From positions 1 through 23,746 of the forward strand of contig DATAEK010000106.1 in NCBI GenBank assembly GCA_036258055.1: 23,746 bases of DNA. The letters run 5' to 3'. Under the pieces are notes generated by a model that had not been told where the DNA came from, made no database searches, and saw only the letters and a program-made list of their open reading frames with translations. Positions 5,870-14,261 of the stretch are shown one piece after another. Position numbers and translations under genes: made by a program. This DNA is from DATAEK01 sp036258055 (GTDB lineage Bacteria > Acidobacteriota > Vicinamibacteria > Vicinamibacterales > 2-12-FULL-66-21). The stretch's first letter is position 1, and each line of letters begins with the position of its first letter.

Positions 5870-8038
5870 CCTGCTTGAACTATACGTCGTCGAGTCTTTG
5901 CCCATCAGCCATTTGTCGAACCAGCCGACGATGTGCTGGAGACGTTCGACGCGGTGCCAGGGACGGCCCGAACGGGAGAGCTCGTGGTTCTCGCCGGGGA
6001 AGCGAACCATGACTGTCGGACGCTTGAGGTACTTCAACGCCCTGAAGATGTCCTCACCACCGGCGGCCGGCGGCGTCCGGTAATCCTCGTCGCCGAGGAT
6101 GAACATGAGCGGTGTCTGGATGTTGGCCACGTAGGTGATCGGCGATCGCTTCGCGAAGTCCGCGGGATCCTCGAAGGGCGCCTTGCGGAACCAGGTTGGC
6201 GTGAACAGCGTGAAGTCCGCCGTGTACCAGAAGTTCGCCCAGTCCGAGATGTCACGCTGACTGACGGCGGCCTTGAATCTCGTCGTTTGCGTGACGACCC
6301 AGTTCGTCAGCAGCCCTCCACCGCTTCCGCCGGTCACGCCCATCCGGTTCTCATCGATGTAGCCCCGCTTGACGAGCGCGTCCACCCCCGCCATCAGGTC
6401 CTTGTAGTCCTCTCCCGGATACGCGAACTGGATGATGTTGCCGAACTCCTGCCCGTAGTTCGAGCTGCCTCGCGGGTTGGTGTAGAGCACGACGTAGCCC
6501 TTGGCAGCCATCCACTGGAACTCGTGGGTGAACGTGTTGCCGTAGGCCGAGTGTGGGCCGCCGTGGATTTCGAGGATCAGCGGGTACTTCGAGGACGGGT
6601 TGAACGACGGCGGCTTCTGAATCCAACCCTGAATCTTCTTGCCGTCGAAGCTCGTGTACCAGATCTCTTCCGGCTCTGATATCGAGAGCTGCCCGAACAA
6701 TTCGTCGTTGAAGGCGGTCAGCTTCTTCGGCGATCCGCCTGGCGCGGTGCTGACGATCTGGATGTCGCCGATCACCGTCTGGGTCGACACCACCATCGCG
6801 AGCTTCGAGGCGGCGTCGTCGGCAGTGTAGGACATGACTTCCTGGTTGCCTTTCGTGAGCGGCTCGATGCGGCCACTCGCGACGTCGACGCGGGCGAGGT
6901 TCGCGTTGCCCTGTTCGCCGATGCGGATGAGGATCGTCCGCCCGTCTCGGCTCCAGACCGGTCCGCCCGGATGCTGGCCGCGCGGCGCCCGCTGATCGCC
7001 ACCGAGGCCGCCGTTCATGTCGAAGTCGTAGTTCGCAGTCAGGTTGCGCGGCGTGCCACCCGGCAGATCGACCACCCAGAGATCTGGCTGGCTGAACGAC
7101 CGCTCGGGCGTCCCATGCAGCGTGCCGACGAACGCCAGATGTTTCCCGTCGGGTGACAAGGTGAACGGCCCGATTGCTCCCTCGATGCTGACGAACGTCT
7201 TCGGCTCGCCACCATCCCTCGAGACCGCGAAGAGATCGCTGTCGTTCGCGTAGTAGTACGACTCCTTGCGGCGATCGGAGACGAAATAGATCTGCGAGCC
7301 GTCCGGCGACCAGCGGTGATTGGTCGCGGCGAATTCCCCCGACGTGATCCGTTTCGGCGTAGCCAGCGCCGCGGCGCCGTCCGGGACCGTGACGGTCCAG
7401 ATCTGCGCCGGGCGATCCGTGTCGACGAATCCCGATCCCGGGATTCCGTTGGCGCGATACACGGCTTCGGTGATCACCCTGACGTCGGACTCACGGGGCT
7501 TTTCCTCCGGCTTGCCGGTGCCCGCCGTGTCCGGCGTCTTGCTTTTTTCCAGATCCTCAGGCCGCGCGCCCGACGAAAACGCGAGCGTCGTGCCGTCCGG
7601 GGACCACGCAGGATTTGCCGCGCCGCGCGGGATCTCGGTCACCGGGCGCGGTTCGCCGCCGGAGAGCGCCATCAGGAAGAGCTGCGGCGGCTGCGGACGC
7701 CCGTCTTTCTCGACGGCCCGAGTGAAGGCGAGCCGCCGGCCGTCTGGAGACCATCGCGGCGAGCTGTCGCGGATGCCGCTCGTCAGCGGACGCGGAGGCT
7801 CGCTGCCGTCCGTCTTCGCGAGCCACAGGCTCGTCTCGTACTGGTCCTTCTTCTCGTCGATAGTCACCCGAACGAACGCGACCAGCGATCCGTCCGGCGT
7901 GATCTGCGGATCGGCGACCCACACGAACTTGAAGAGGTCTTTCTCGGTGATCGGACGCTTGTCGGCCGCAGACGGGCGAGCGGCGAGCGCCGCGAGCATC
8001 AACGGGAGAAGGCAGAGATATCGGCGAGGGCGTAACAT
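5858..8038 (-). CDS. Secreted S9-family peptidase (acylaminoacyl-peptidase/DPP-like)
   Basis: A 726-residue exported serine peptidase. The start ATG (8036-8038) has AGGAG six bases upstream. Residues 1-25 are a signal peptide (LCLLPLMLAALAARPSAA). Residues ~30-450 form a TolB/WD40-like propeller with repeated SPDG signatures (RWSPDGRRLAF, AWSPDGTTLAF, RWSPDGSQIYF, TLSPDGKHLAF). The C-terminal alpha/beta hydrolase domain carries the triad: Ser572 in VTGGSGGGLL, Asp652 in LGDEDYRTP and His685 in PGENHELSRSGRP. The oxyanion-region HGGP motif is in EIHGGPHSAYG. Such enzymes release amino acids or dipeptides from short peptides, here probably in the periplasm. The nucleophile motif GGSGGG differs from the common GGSYGG. 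The last codons and the stop lie in the adjacent repeat array, so the C-terminal VSR is repeat-derived. Confidence 0.95.
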   Translation of the reverse strand: MLRPRRYLCLLPLMLAALAARPSAADKRPITEKDLFKFVWVADPQITPDGSLVAFVRVTIDEKKDQYETSLWLAKTDGSEPPRPLTSGIRDSSPRWSPDGRRLAFTRAVEKDGRPQPPQLFLMALSGGEPRPVTEIPRGAANPAWSPDGTTLAFSSGARPEDLEKSKTPDTAGTGKPEEKPRESDVRVITEAVYRANGIPGSGFVDTDRPAQIWTVTVPDGAAALATPKRITSGEFAATNHRWSPDGSQIYFVSDRRKESYYYANDSDLFAVSRDGGEPKTFVSIEGAIGPFTLSPDGKHLAFVGTLHGTPERSFSQPDLWVVDLPGGTPRNLTANYDFDMNGGLGGDQRAPRGQHPGGPVWSRDGRTILIRIGEQGNANLARVDVASGRIEPLTKGNQEVMSYTADDAASKLAMVVSTQTVIGDIQIVSTAPGGSPKKLTAFNDELFGQLSISEPEEIWYTSFDGKKIQGWIQKPPSFNPSSKYPLILEIHGGPHSAYGNTFTHEFQWMAAKGYVVLYTNPRGSSNYGQEFGNIIQFAYPGEDYKDLMAGVDALVKRGYIDENRMGVTGGSGGGLLTNWVVTQTTRFKAAVSQRDISDWANFWYTADFTLFTPTWFRKAPFEDPADFAKRSPITYVANIQTPLMFILGDEDYRTPPAAGGEDIFRALKYLKRPTVMVRFPGENHELSRSGRPWHRVERLQHIVGWFDKWLMGKDSTTYSSSRVSR

Positions 8039-8220
8039 GGATGACTCCTGACAGCACTCAGAGTTGGCGTGCCGCTGTCCGCGGTCCGTGGCGGCTATCG
8101 TAGCATCCCGGACCCGCTCAGACAGCGCCAGGGATGGCTACAATGACACGGCGTTCGGCGCTCGGCCACAGTCGGCCGTGCTGGGCTGCTGGTCACAGGG
8201 AGACAGGCGTTGAATCCGCA

Positions 8221-8258
8221 GCGCGTGGGGGTGGGGCCCCACGCGCATTGAGTAATGC
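8221..8258. repeat. G-rich hairpin element, copy A
   Basis: GCGCGTGGGG (8221-8230) pairs perfectly with CCCCACGCGC (8237-8246) around GTGGGG. The core GGGGGTGGGGCCCC recurs at 9657-9670, and both copies share a downstream tail ending in AATGC exactly 27 bases after the core start. The element sits immediately before the amidohydrolase gene and includes the upstream ATG at 8255. The element may act in the mRNA leader. Confidence 0.8.
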
Positions 8259-8266
8259 GAGGACTG

Positions 8267-9556
8267 ATGCGCTACGTCGTCTTAATCGCCATCCTCATCT
8301 GTGAAGCCATCGGCCTGGCCCAGGGACGCGGCGCACGCGACCAGAGTCAGGGGCCGGTAATCGTGCTGCGGCCGGCGCGCGTTTTCGACGGTGTGGAGTC
8401 CCACGACGGATGGGCGGTTCGCGTCCGCGGCGATCGCATCGAGGCGGCCGGCCCGGCGGCGAGCGTTGCGGCTCCGGATGCAAAAGTCATCGAGCTGCCT
8501 GGCACGACGCTCCTGCCGGGATTGGTCGAGGGACATTCGCACGTGCTGCTCCACCCCTACGATGAGACGACGTGGAATGACCAGGTGCTGAAGGAGTCGC
8601 TCGGACTGCGGATCGCTCGCGCGACGAACCACCTGCGCAGCACGCTGATGGCGGGCTTCACGACCATTCGCGACCTGGGTACCGAAGGCGCGGGCTACGC
8701 GGACGTCGAATTGAAGCAGGCAGTCGATCAGGGGATCATCCCCGGCCCGCGCATGCTGGTTTCCACCCGGGCCATCGTCGCGACGGGTAGCTACGGTCCG
8801 AAGGGCTACTCGCTCGAATGGCGTGTGCCGCAGGGCGCCGAGGAGGCCGACGGCACCGATTCGCTCATTCGCGTTGTGCGCGATCAGATCGGGCATGGAG
8901 CGGATTGGATCAAGGTGTACGCGGACTATCGCTGGGGTGCACGGGGCGAGGCCGCACCGACATTCTCGGTCGAAGAGCTGAAGCTGATCGTCGAGACGGC
9001 GCGAAGCAGCGGCCGCCCGGTCGTTGCGCACTCGAGCACCGCCGAGGGGATGCGCCGGGCCGTGCTTGCCGGGATCGAGACCATCGAGCACGGCGATGGC
9101 GGAACGCCTGAGGTGTTCAAGCAGATGGTCGAACACAACGTCGCGCTGTGCCCGACGCTGGCTGCCGGGGACGCGACGTCGCAGTACGCCGGGTGGAAGA
9201 AAGGAGAGATGCCGGAGCCGGCCGGGATCACGCGCAAGCGCGCAAGCTTCAAGGCCGCCCTCGACGCCGGAGTCACGATCCTCAGCGGCAGCGACGTCGG
9301 CGTCTTCACCCACGGCGACAACGCACGCGAGCTCGAGCTGATGGTCAACTACGGCATGCCCGCCCGCGACGCGCTCAGGAGCGCGACGTCGACGGCGGCG
9401 AAGATCCTACACATGGACAGTCGAATCGGCCGGGTGCAGCAGGGATTGCTGGCCGATGTCATCGCCGTCGACGGCGACCCAACCCAGGACATCTCCGCGC
9501 TCCGGCGTGTCCGCTTCGTGATGAAGAACGGAACGGTGTACTTGGACAAGCACTGA
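8267..9556 (+). CDS. Exported metal-dependent amidohydrolase (imidazolonepropionase-like)
   Basis: A 429-residue amidohydrolase of the imidazolonepropionase/prolidase-like branch, which hydrolyses cyclic amides or peptide-like bonds; the exact substrate is unknown. Metal ligands are visible: HSH in GLVEGHSHVLL (~residues 82-84), a candidate carbamylated lysine in DWIKVYADYR, His in VVAHSST, His in TIEHGDG and Asp in ILSGSDVGVF. The N-terminus is a hydrophobic export signal (VVLIAILICEAIGLAQG). I prefer the ATG at 8267, preceded by GAGG at 8259-8262. The ATG at 8255 belongs to a dispersed repeat and has only a weak ribosome binding site. The gene is divergent from the secreted S9 peptidase, and both suggest peptide or amide scavenging in the envelope. 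Confidence 0.92.
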   Translation: MRYVVLIAILICEAIGLAQGRGARDQSQGPVIVLRPARVFDGVESHDGWAVRVRGDRIEAAGPAASVAAPDAKVIELPGTTLLPGLVEGHSHVLLHPYDETTWNDQVLKESLGLRIARATNHLRSTLMAGFTTIRDLGTEGAGYADVELKQAVDQGIIPGPRMLVSTRAIVATGSYGPKGYSLEWRVPQGAEEADGTDSLIRVVRDQIGHGADWIKVYADYRWGARGEAAPTFSVEELKLIVETARSSGRPVVAHSSTAEGMRRAVLAGIETIEHGDGGTPEVFKQMVEHNVALCPTLAAGDATSQYAGWKKGEMPEPAGITRKRASFKAALDAGVTILSGSDVGVFTHGDNARELELMVNYGMPARDALRSATSTAAKILHMDSRIGRVQQGLLADVIAVDGDPTQDISALRRVRFVMKNGTVYLDKH

Positions 9557-9585
9557 GAGCGGTGCTGCGCTGAGCAGAGCGCTAG

Positions 9586-9631
9586 GCTGCCCGCCGGCGT
9601 GTTTCAGCGGCGGGCGGCAAGGCCGAAGGCC
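9586..9631. terminator. Possible hairpin terminator region after the amidohydrolase gene
   Basis: An 11-bp stem (GCTGCCCGCCG at 9586-9596 with CGGCGGGCGGC at 9608-9618, one G-T pair) encloses an 11-base loop. A smaller GGCC-GAA-GGCC hairpin follows at 9621-9631. There is no T-run, so intrinsic termination is uncertain. It may only protect the mRNA 3' end. The rest of the 183-bp gap holds the second G-rich element. Confidence 0.45.
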
Positions 9632-9650
9632 GTCGCGCGAAGCACGTATA

Positions 9651-9688
9651 GCGAGCGGGGGTGGGGCCCCGCGAGCAGTAATAAATGC
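9651..9688. repeat. G-rich hairpin element, copy B
   Basis: Same orientation and same 14-bp core (9657-9670) as the copy at 8221-8258. The stem is GCGGGG/CCCCGC around GTGGGG, then a tandem A-G/G-A mismatch and two further pairs. The 3' tail again ends in AATGC (9684-9688). The two copies flank the amidohydrolase gene as direct repeats about 1.4 kb apart. Confidence 0.75.
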
Positions 9689-9739
9689 TGACCAAGCGCC
9701 GCTAACAAGCTATAGGAGCGACTGAGCACGCCCAACCGC

Positions 9740-10162
9740 CTAATCGCCGCCGTAGATCGCGACGAGCAGCAACATCACACCGAGGAACGTTCCCGCGCCG
9801 ACCGCGACGCCGATCCCAATGGCCTTTGCGACGCCTCCAGGCGAATCGAGGTCCACGGCACGGATCTGATCGATCGGCACCGTTCGGGGTGGCTCAGGAA
9901 GGCGCGCGTTCGTCTGGACGACGATCCCCTCGTCGCCGGCCTTCATCAGCGTCCCCCGAACCGTCGAGCCATCGATCAGCCGAGCGCGCACCTTCGACCC
10001 GGGCGGCAGCTGCTTCAGATACGTCGTCAAGAGCGCGCGGTCCGGGAGTTCCTGCGAAGGCCCTTTTGACAGTGGCGCTGCCGGTGCTCGCGTCATCCGG
10101 GCCGTTGCACAGCCGGGGGCAGCGAGCGCGATGGAGAGCAGAAAAGCGATGGCGCGAGTCAT
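9740..10162 (-). CDS. Small lipoprotein-like membrane protein (140 aa)
   Basis: The start is the ATG at 10160-10162, because GGAGGAG lies five bases upstream. An upstream GTG (10180) reads through that ribosome binding site and is not the start. The N-terminus is a signal sequence (IAFLLSIALAAPGCA) with Cys18 in an imperfect lipobox, so lipidation is possible. Residues ~50-105 look like a small all-beta, Sm- or SH3-like fold (LPPGSKVRARLIDGSTVRGTLM, then VPIDQIRAVDL). The C-terminus is one membrane helix (AIGIGVAVGAGTFLGVMLLLVAI). Function is unknown. The gene follows the barrel gene by 19 bp on the same strand and is probably co-transcribed with it. Confidence 0.72.
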   Translation of the reverse strand: MTRAIAFLLSIALAAPGCATARMTRAPAAPLSKGPSQELPDRALLTTYLKQLPPGSKVRARLIDGSTVRGTLMKAGDEGIVVQTNARLPEPPRTVPIDQIRAVDLDSPGGVAKAIGIGVAVGAGTFLGVMLLLVAIYGGD

Positions 10163-10181
10163 AGGTCTCCTCCAATTCACA

Positions 10182-10856
10182 TCAATGGCGGCTCGACGAC
10201 GAGCGCGTACCGACGTCGACGCCGACGCCGAAACGCAGCAGCAACTCGTCGAGCCCGCTGTGAAAGACCGTTCTCATGTCGGCGCGAAAGAACACCGTGC
10301 GGCTCATGTAAGCCTTGAAGCCGATCTCGGCAAAGGGCCGGTAAAGAACTTGGGTCGTGGGTTCTGCCGTGAATTCAGGGCGCGCGATCTTCGTCGCGCG
10401 GGTCACTGAGTCGAACGTGAACACCGGCTCGTCGGTGCGCTCGGTCCGTTCCCACGTCACGTCCAGGCCGACGCCGGCATGTGGATGCACCCACACGTTT
10501 CGCAGGAACTGATACTGCTGGCTGAGCGCGATTCGTCGCGTGCTGAACCGGTACTCGGAGTAGGTGTAGGTGCGCACGCCGTCGAGGTCGACGGGCCTCG
10601 CAGCATAGAGCTCGGCTGGGGAGCTCGCACCGATGTCCACCTCGGTTCTGAGGTGATCGGTCCAGAACCACCCGGCGGACGCGCCGCCGTAGGCGCTGCG
10701 GTTGTACCAGTCGTTGTATTCCGTGAGTCCCGACTTGTTGACGTTGAGCCAGGCGATGATGCCTGTGAAATCGGCGCGGACGAGCGGCTGTGCGTTCGCC
10801 TGCGCGGTGAACCCGAGGGTCAGAACGGCGCTCAGAACGACGCTGTAGGCTCTCAC
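10182..10856 (-). CDS. Small outer-membrane beta-barrel-like protein
   Basis: A 224-residue protein with a cleavable signal peptide (VVLSAVLTLGFTAQANAQ). Its body alternates polar and aromatic residues in the way of outer-membrane strands, for example YGGASAGWFWTDHLRTEVDIGAS, then VHPHAGVGLDVTWERT and LLLRFGVGVDVGTR near the end. It ends in a short serine/arginine tail rather than the usual terminal Phe. The length suits an eight-stranded barrel of the OmpW/OmpA-barrel size class, but no specific family is evident. The start is a GTG (10854-10856) with only a weak ribosome binding site. It lies 33 bp after the pseudo-receiver gene and 19 bp before the lipoprotein-like gene. Confidence 0.72.
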   Translation of the reverse strand: MRAYSVVLSAVLTLGFTAQANAQPLVRADFTGIIAWLNVNKSGLTEYNDWYNRSAYGGASAGWFWTDHLRTEVDIGASSPAELYAARPVDLDGVRTYTYSEYRFSTRRIALSQQYQFLRNVWVHPHAGVGLDVTWERTERTDEPVFTFDSVTRATKIARPEFTAEPTTQVLYRPFAEIGFKAYMSRTVFFRADMRTVFHSGLDELLLRFGVGVDVGTRSSSSRH

Positions 10857-10889
10857 GTCCCGTAAGGCGTGAAAGCCGGGCGGAGGGGC

Positions 10890-11297
10890 TCAGGTGCGCC
10901 GGCGGGTGCTGAGTTCTTTGCGGATCTCGGCGATCAGGACCTCGGGATCGGCCATATCGTCGCTCAGGATGACGACCGGGACGTCGGCGGCCGTCGCCTG
11001 CCGGATGGCAGCAGCGTCCGCGATCCTGGCGACGATGATGTTCGGGCGCAGCGCTTCCATGACCCGGATCGCCTCGGCAGCGTCGTGTGCGGGCGCCACG
11101 GCGAAGTGAAGCTTGGCCAGGATCGCCTCGCATCGGCTGTTGCCGTTCGACTCGCCGTCGACGACGAGGACGAGCGGCGCGAACCCGGGTTTGTCGTCAG
11201 CACGCCGGCCGCCGCGCGACTGCGCGCGTCGATCGGGACCCCGTCGAGGGCGATCGGGAGGTTCCGGCATGCGGGGGAATGCAAGGACATTGGCCAT
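10890..11297 (-). CDS. Degenerate response-regulator receiver (pseudo-receiver) protein
   Basis: A 135-residue cytoplasmic protein. An Arg-rich N-terminal segment (RRGPDRRAQSRGGRR, residues ~17-32) leads into a receiver-like fold at ~40-130. The beta-1 strand is LVLVVDGESN, with one Asp of the usual pair retained. The phosphoacceptor strand reads NIIVARIAD with no Asp at the expected place. VPVVILSDD supplies the conserved Ser/Thr position, and the late Lys-Pro is missing. It therefore probably cannot be phosphorylated in the normal way and may act by binding partners. The start ATG has no clear ribosome binding site, so the start is moderately certain. It leads the probable operon with the barrel and lipoprotein-like genes. 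Confidence 0.68.
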   Translation of the reverse strand: MANVLAFPRMPEPPDRPRRGPDRRAQSRGGRRADDKPGFAPLVLVVDGESNGNSRCEAILAKLHFAVAPAHDAAEAIRVMEALRPNIIVARIADAAAIRQATAADVPVVILSDDMADPEVLIAEIRKELSTRRRT

Positions 11298-11425
11298 TGG
11301 CGTTTGAGATCCCAGACTCGATTCCCGACATTCTTTGCTGGCGCGTCGTGCGGCGTCAACAGATCAGCGAAACCCCGCCGCCGGTCACAAGTGGCGGACA
11401 GCCGGACCCGGGCGGTTCAGTCGGA

Positions 11426-11439
11426 CGCTCGACCGAGCG
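11426..11439. terminator. Small palindrome downstream of the ADOP gene
   Basis: CGCTCG-AC-CGAGCG lies just after the ADOP stop codon (as read on the minus strand). No T-tract follows, so it is only a possible terminator or mRNA end structure. The remaining ~130 bp up to the pseudo-receiver start show nothing clear. Confidence 0.3.
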
Positions 11440-11444
11440 ATGAG

Positions 11445-13919
11445 TCAGTCGCGACGCAGTGTTGTCGCCGGATCGAGACGGAGAAGTCGAAGCGTTGGCG
11501 CGATACTCGCGATTGTGGCGACGCCGAGCAGAACGATCGCCACGCCCGTCAACGTCACGGGATCGTTCACGGCAACTCCCCAGACGAAGTGACGCAGCAG
11601 CCGCGCCGCGACCGCTGCGACGGCAAGGCCAGCCGCGGTTCCGGATGCCGCGAGGATCAGGCCCGGCAGCGCCACGGCACGCACGGCGCCGAACTGGGTC
11701 GCACCGAGCGCCATGCGGATCCCCATCTCACGGGTCCGCTCGGCCACGGAGGTCGCGATGAGCCCGTGGAGCCCGATGCCCGCCAGCAGAACTGCCGCCA
11801 TCGCCAGGCCGACGAGCAGCGCGGCCAGGAATCGTTGCGGTGCAATCGCTTCCGCACGCACCTCTGCCATCACGCGCACCTTTGCAAACGGCAGGAGCGG
11901 ATCGACCGCGTCGACGGCGCGGCGGATGGCGCCGGCCAGCTCGCCGGCGGGCCGCGTCGATCGCACGACGAAGGTCGGCGAGAACCAGCCATGCACCAGT
12001 CGAAGAAAGGCGTCGTTGACTTGCGTCACGGGCATGTAGGTGAGCGGCATGGGTGCCAGCGGACCGTTTTCTCCCCACCCGGGCCGCAGCTGCACGTCGC
12101 CCACCACGCCGACAATCGTGCGTTCGCTTCCCGAGAGCCTGATGCGCCGGCCGACCGGATCGTCACTGTTGAAATACGCCCGAGCGAACGCGTCGTTGAC
12201 GACGACGACAGCCGGCGCGCCGGCGGCGTCGCGCGCATCGAATGCCCGGCCGTGTTTGATCGGAATCCGCAACGCCACGAAGAATTCAGGGGTCACGTAG
12301 GCGGCGCTCGTCATCTCGCCGCGCGTCTCCGCGTTTTGACCATCGACACGACGGAATCCGAGGTTGAGGAGGCGCTCGTAGGGCAGGCCGAGGGTGACGG
12401 CTGCGGCCTCGACGCCGGGCGTACTCCTGATCCGCGTCAGGCTCTCGTCGAAGAGGTTGAGCACTGGTGCCGCGGTCCGGTAACGCGCGTCTTCGAGCGA
12501 CAGGCTCGCGGTGACGACGCCACTCGAGTCGAAGCCGGGCTGGAGGGTTCGCAGATGCTCGAACGTTCGCAGCAGGAGCCCCGCGCCCACGAGCAGCACG
12601 GCGCCGAGCGTCACCTGCGTGACGACGAGCAGCCGGCGAGGCCATCGGGACGCGCGCCCGGCGATCGAACGGCCCGATTCGAGCAGCCCCGACCGCACGT
12701 CGAGGCGCGAGGCCTGAACCGCAGGCGCGAGGCCGAACGTCACGCTGGCCACCAGCGACAGGATCGTGCCGACAACAATCGCGCGGCCGTCGAGGCCGAC
12801 GGGTTGCCACAGTTCGAACGCGTCCCGCGCGAGCCATCGAAGGGCGTCGAGGGTCAGGAACCCGAGGGCGATGCCGAGCGCGCCGCCAACCGCGGCGAGG
12901 ACGACGCTTTCGACGAAGAGCTGACGAATCACGGCGCTTCGCGCGCTGCCAAGCGCGAGGCGCGTCGCGATCTCGCGTGTGCGCTGCGACGCGCGCGCAA
13001 GGAGGAGCCCGGCCAGGTTCACACAGGCGACGAGCAGGACCAGGCCGACGGCGACCCAGAGCATCAGCAACGGTTGCCGCAGCTCAGCGGTGATTCCTTC
13101 CTGCAGCGGGATTAGAGAGAACGCAATCCGGACTCCGTCCTGCGGTGGTCGCTCGCGGGTCAGGTCGAGGCCGAGACGTCCGACCTCGCTCATCGCCGCT
13201 GGCCAGCTCGCTCCATCGCGCAGTCGCACGAGGATGTGGTAGTTCTCCCCGCCGCCTTCGCCGTCGAGCGTCGGGCGCAGCGGCGTCCAGAGATCGGCGG
13301 CTTGTCCGGAGCTGAATCCATCGGGCATGACGCCGACGATGGTGTACGGTTCGCCTCTCAGCATCAGTCGTCGTCCGACAATCGACGCATCGGCGTTGAA
13401 GAGGCCGCGCCAGAGTGCCGCGCTGAGGATGGCTGCCGGCGGACCGTTGACGACATCTTCCTCGGCGGTGAATTCACGGCCGATGAGCGGCGACACGCCA
13501 AGCACCTGAAAGAAACCGGTTCCAACGCGTTGCTGCTGGACGTATCTTGCCTGGCCGGGACCTGCGGTCGCGGGCACGACCAGGTTCACGCCGGTCGTCC
13601 AATCCGAGAGCACGGCGCGCTCGATGGTCGTCGCATGGTCGCGGATCGTGTCCCACGTCCGTCCGTCAACAGCCGTGCCGCGGCCTTCACCTTGTGCGGC
13701 GGACACCACTCTGAGGACCAGCCCCAGTCGATCGGGTCTCGGATAGGGCAGCGGCTTCAACAGTACTCCGTCGATCACGCTGAACACCGCCGTGTTGATC
13801 GCGATCGCGAGGGCCACTGTCAGAACCGCCGTTGCCGTGAACACCGGTGTTCGCCGCAGGATCCGCCACGCGTATCGTGCGTCGCGCATCACTGGTTCGA
13901 CGAAAGGGACGCTGTTCAT
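11445..13919 (-). CDS. ADOP family MacB/FtsX-type ABC permease
   Basis: An 824-residue member of the 'acidobacterial duplicated orphan permease' family. It has a membrane segment at ~25-48 (FTATAVLTVALAIAINTAVFSVIDG) and a MacB-type periplasmic core at ~50-250. FtsX-like membrane domains (three helices each) fall at ~280-400 and ~700-810, with a second periplasmic core between them. Motifs typical of the family are YAWRILRRTPVFTATAV at the start, RTREIATRLALGSAR and RTREMGIRMALGAT before the two FtsX domains, and the C-terminal LRLDPATTLRRD. No ATPase gene is adjacent, as is usual for ADOPs. The start may instead be the Met at residue 11 (MRDARYAW), which fits the family better; neither has an ideal ribosome binding site. 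Substrate is unknown; MacB relatives transfer force for efflux. Confidence 0.93.
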   Translation of the reverse strand: MNSVPFVEPVMRDARYAWRILRRTPVFTATAVLTVALAIAINTAVFSVIDGVLLKPLPYPRPDRLGLVLRVVSAAQGEGRGTAVDGRTWDTIRDHATTIERAVLSDWTTGVNLVVPATAGPGQARYVQQQRVGTGFFQVLGVSPLIGREFTAEEDVVNGPPAAILSAALWRGLFNADASIVGRRLMLRGEPYTIVGVMPDGFSSGQAADLWTPLRPTLDGEGGGENYHILVRLRDGASWPAAMSEVGRLGLDLTRERPPQDGVRIAFSLIPLQEGITAELRQPLLMLWVAVGLVLLVACVNLAGLLLARASQRTREIATRLALGSARSAVIRQLFVESVVLAAVGGALGIALGFLTLDALRWLARDAFELWQPVGLDGRAIVVGTILSLVASVTFGLAPAVQASRLDVRSGLLESGRSIAGRASRWPRRLLVVTQVTLGAVLLVGAGLLLRTFEHLRTLQPGFDSSGVVTASLSLEDARYRTAAPVLNLFDESLTRIRSTPGVEAAAVTLGLPYERLLNLGFRRVDGQNAETRGEMTSAAYVTPEFFVALRIPIKHGRAFDARDAAGAPAVVVVNDAFARAYFNSDDPVGRRIRLSGSERTIVGVVGDVQLRPGWGENGPLAPMPLTYMPVTQVNDAFLRLVHGWFSPTFVVRSTRPAGELAGAIRRAVDAVDPLLPFAKVRVMAEVRAEAIAPQRFLAALLVGLAMAAVLLAGIGLHGLIATSVAERTREMGIRMALGATQFGAVRAVALPGLILAASGTAAGLAVAAVAARLLRHFVWGVAVNDPVTLTGVAIVLLGVATIASIAPTLRLLRLDPATTLRRD

Positions 13920-13964
13920 GTCGTGGATTTCGAGCCTCCACTCGAAGGTTGAGGGTGGAGGAAG

Positions 13965-14261
13965 TTAACCCTGCCTGATTTTACGAATCTTCGAGTCGCG
14001 ATCGGTTTCGAACCGGTCGAGGTCGCGGCGGAACTCCTCCTCGTACCTGGCGCGCTCTTCGGGATCGAGGGTGGCTACGAGCGCCGACTGGTGCATGATT
14101 CGGCGTTCGGCCACACGGGCGTCGTACACGCGCCGGGCCTCCGTGATTGCCTCACGCTGCGCGTCGGTCAGCGGTGTTTCCTGAACCCCTGCCTCGGCAT
14201 CTTTCTGCCGCAGGCGTTCCATGGCGAGCTCGATCGCGCTTTTCGGAGCATCGTCGGGCAT
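13965..14261 (-). CDS. Small charged helical protein (98 aa)
   Basis: The ATG start has AGGAG seven bases upstream. The protein is acidic/basic, almost entirely helical and probably a coiled coil (ELAMERLRQKDAEAGVQETP, then ARYEEEFRRDLDRFETDRDS). There is no signal or membrane segment. I do not recognise a named family and no function can be read from the sequence. It lies 45 bp before the ADOP gene on the same strand and could be co-transcribed with it. The 225 bp upstream (14262-14486) show no gene or clear motif. Confidence 0.75.
   Translation of the reverse strand: MPDDAPKSAIELAMERLRQKDAEAGVQETPLTDAQREAITEARRVYDARVAERRIMHQSALVATLDPEERARYEEEFRRDLDRFETDRDSKIRKIRQG

Noticed and set aside
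8097..8144. Possible divergent sigma-70 promoters (TACAAT at 8139 on +; TACGAT at 8102-8097 on -)
   Set aside because: The -10-like hexamers lack convincing -35 partners, so they are too weak to annotate as promoters.
8255..8266. ATG at 8255 as start of the amidohydrolase
   Set aside because: This ATG lies in the tail of a repeat shared with 9684-9688 and has a poor ribosome binding site. The ATG at 8267 has GAGG in position.
10869..13115. 748-codon open frame on the + strand, antisense to the ADOP gene
   Set aside because: The translation is rich in Arg, Asp, Gly and His with no domain, and the opposite strand encodes a clear ADOP protein. Long antisense frames are common in GC-rich DNA.
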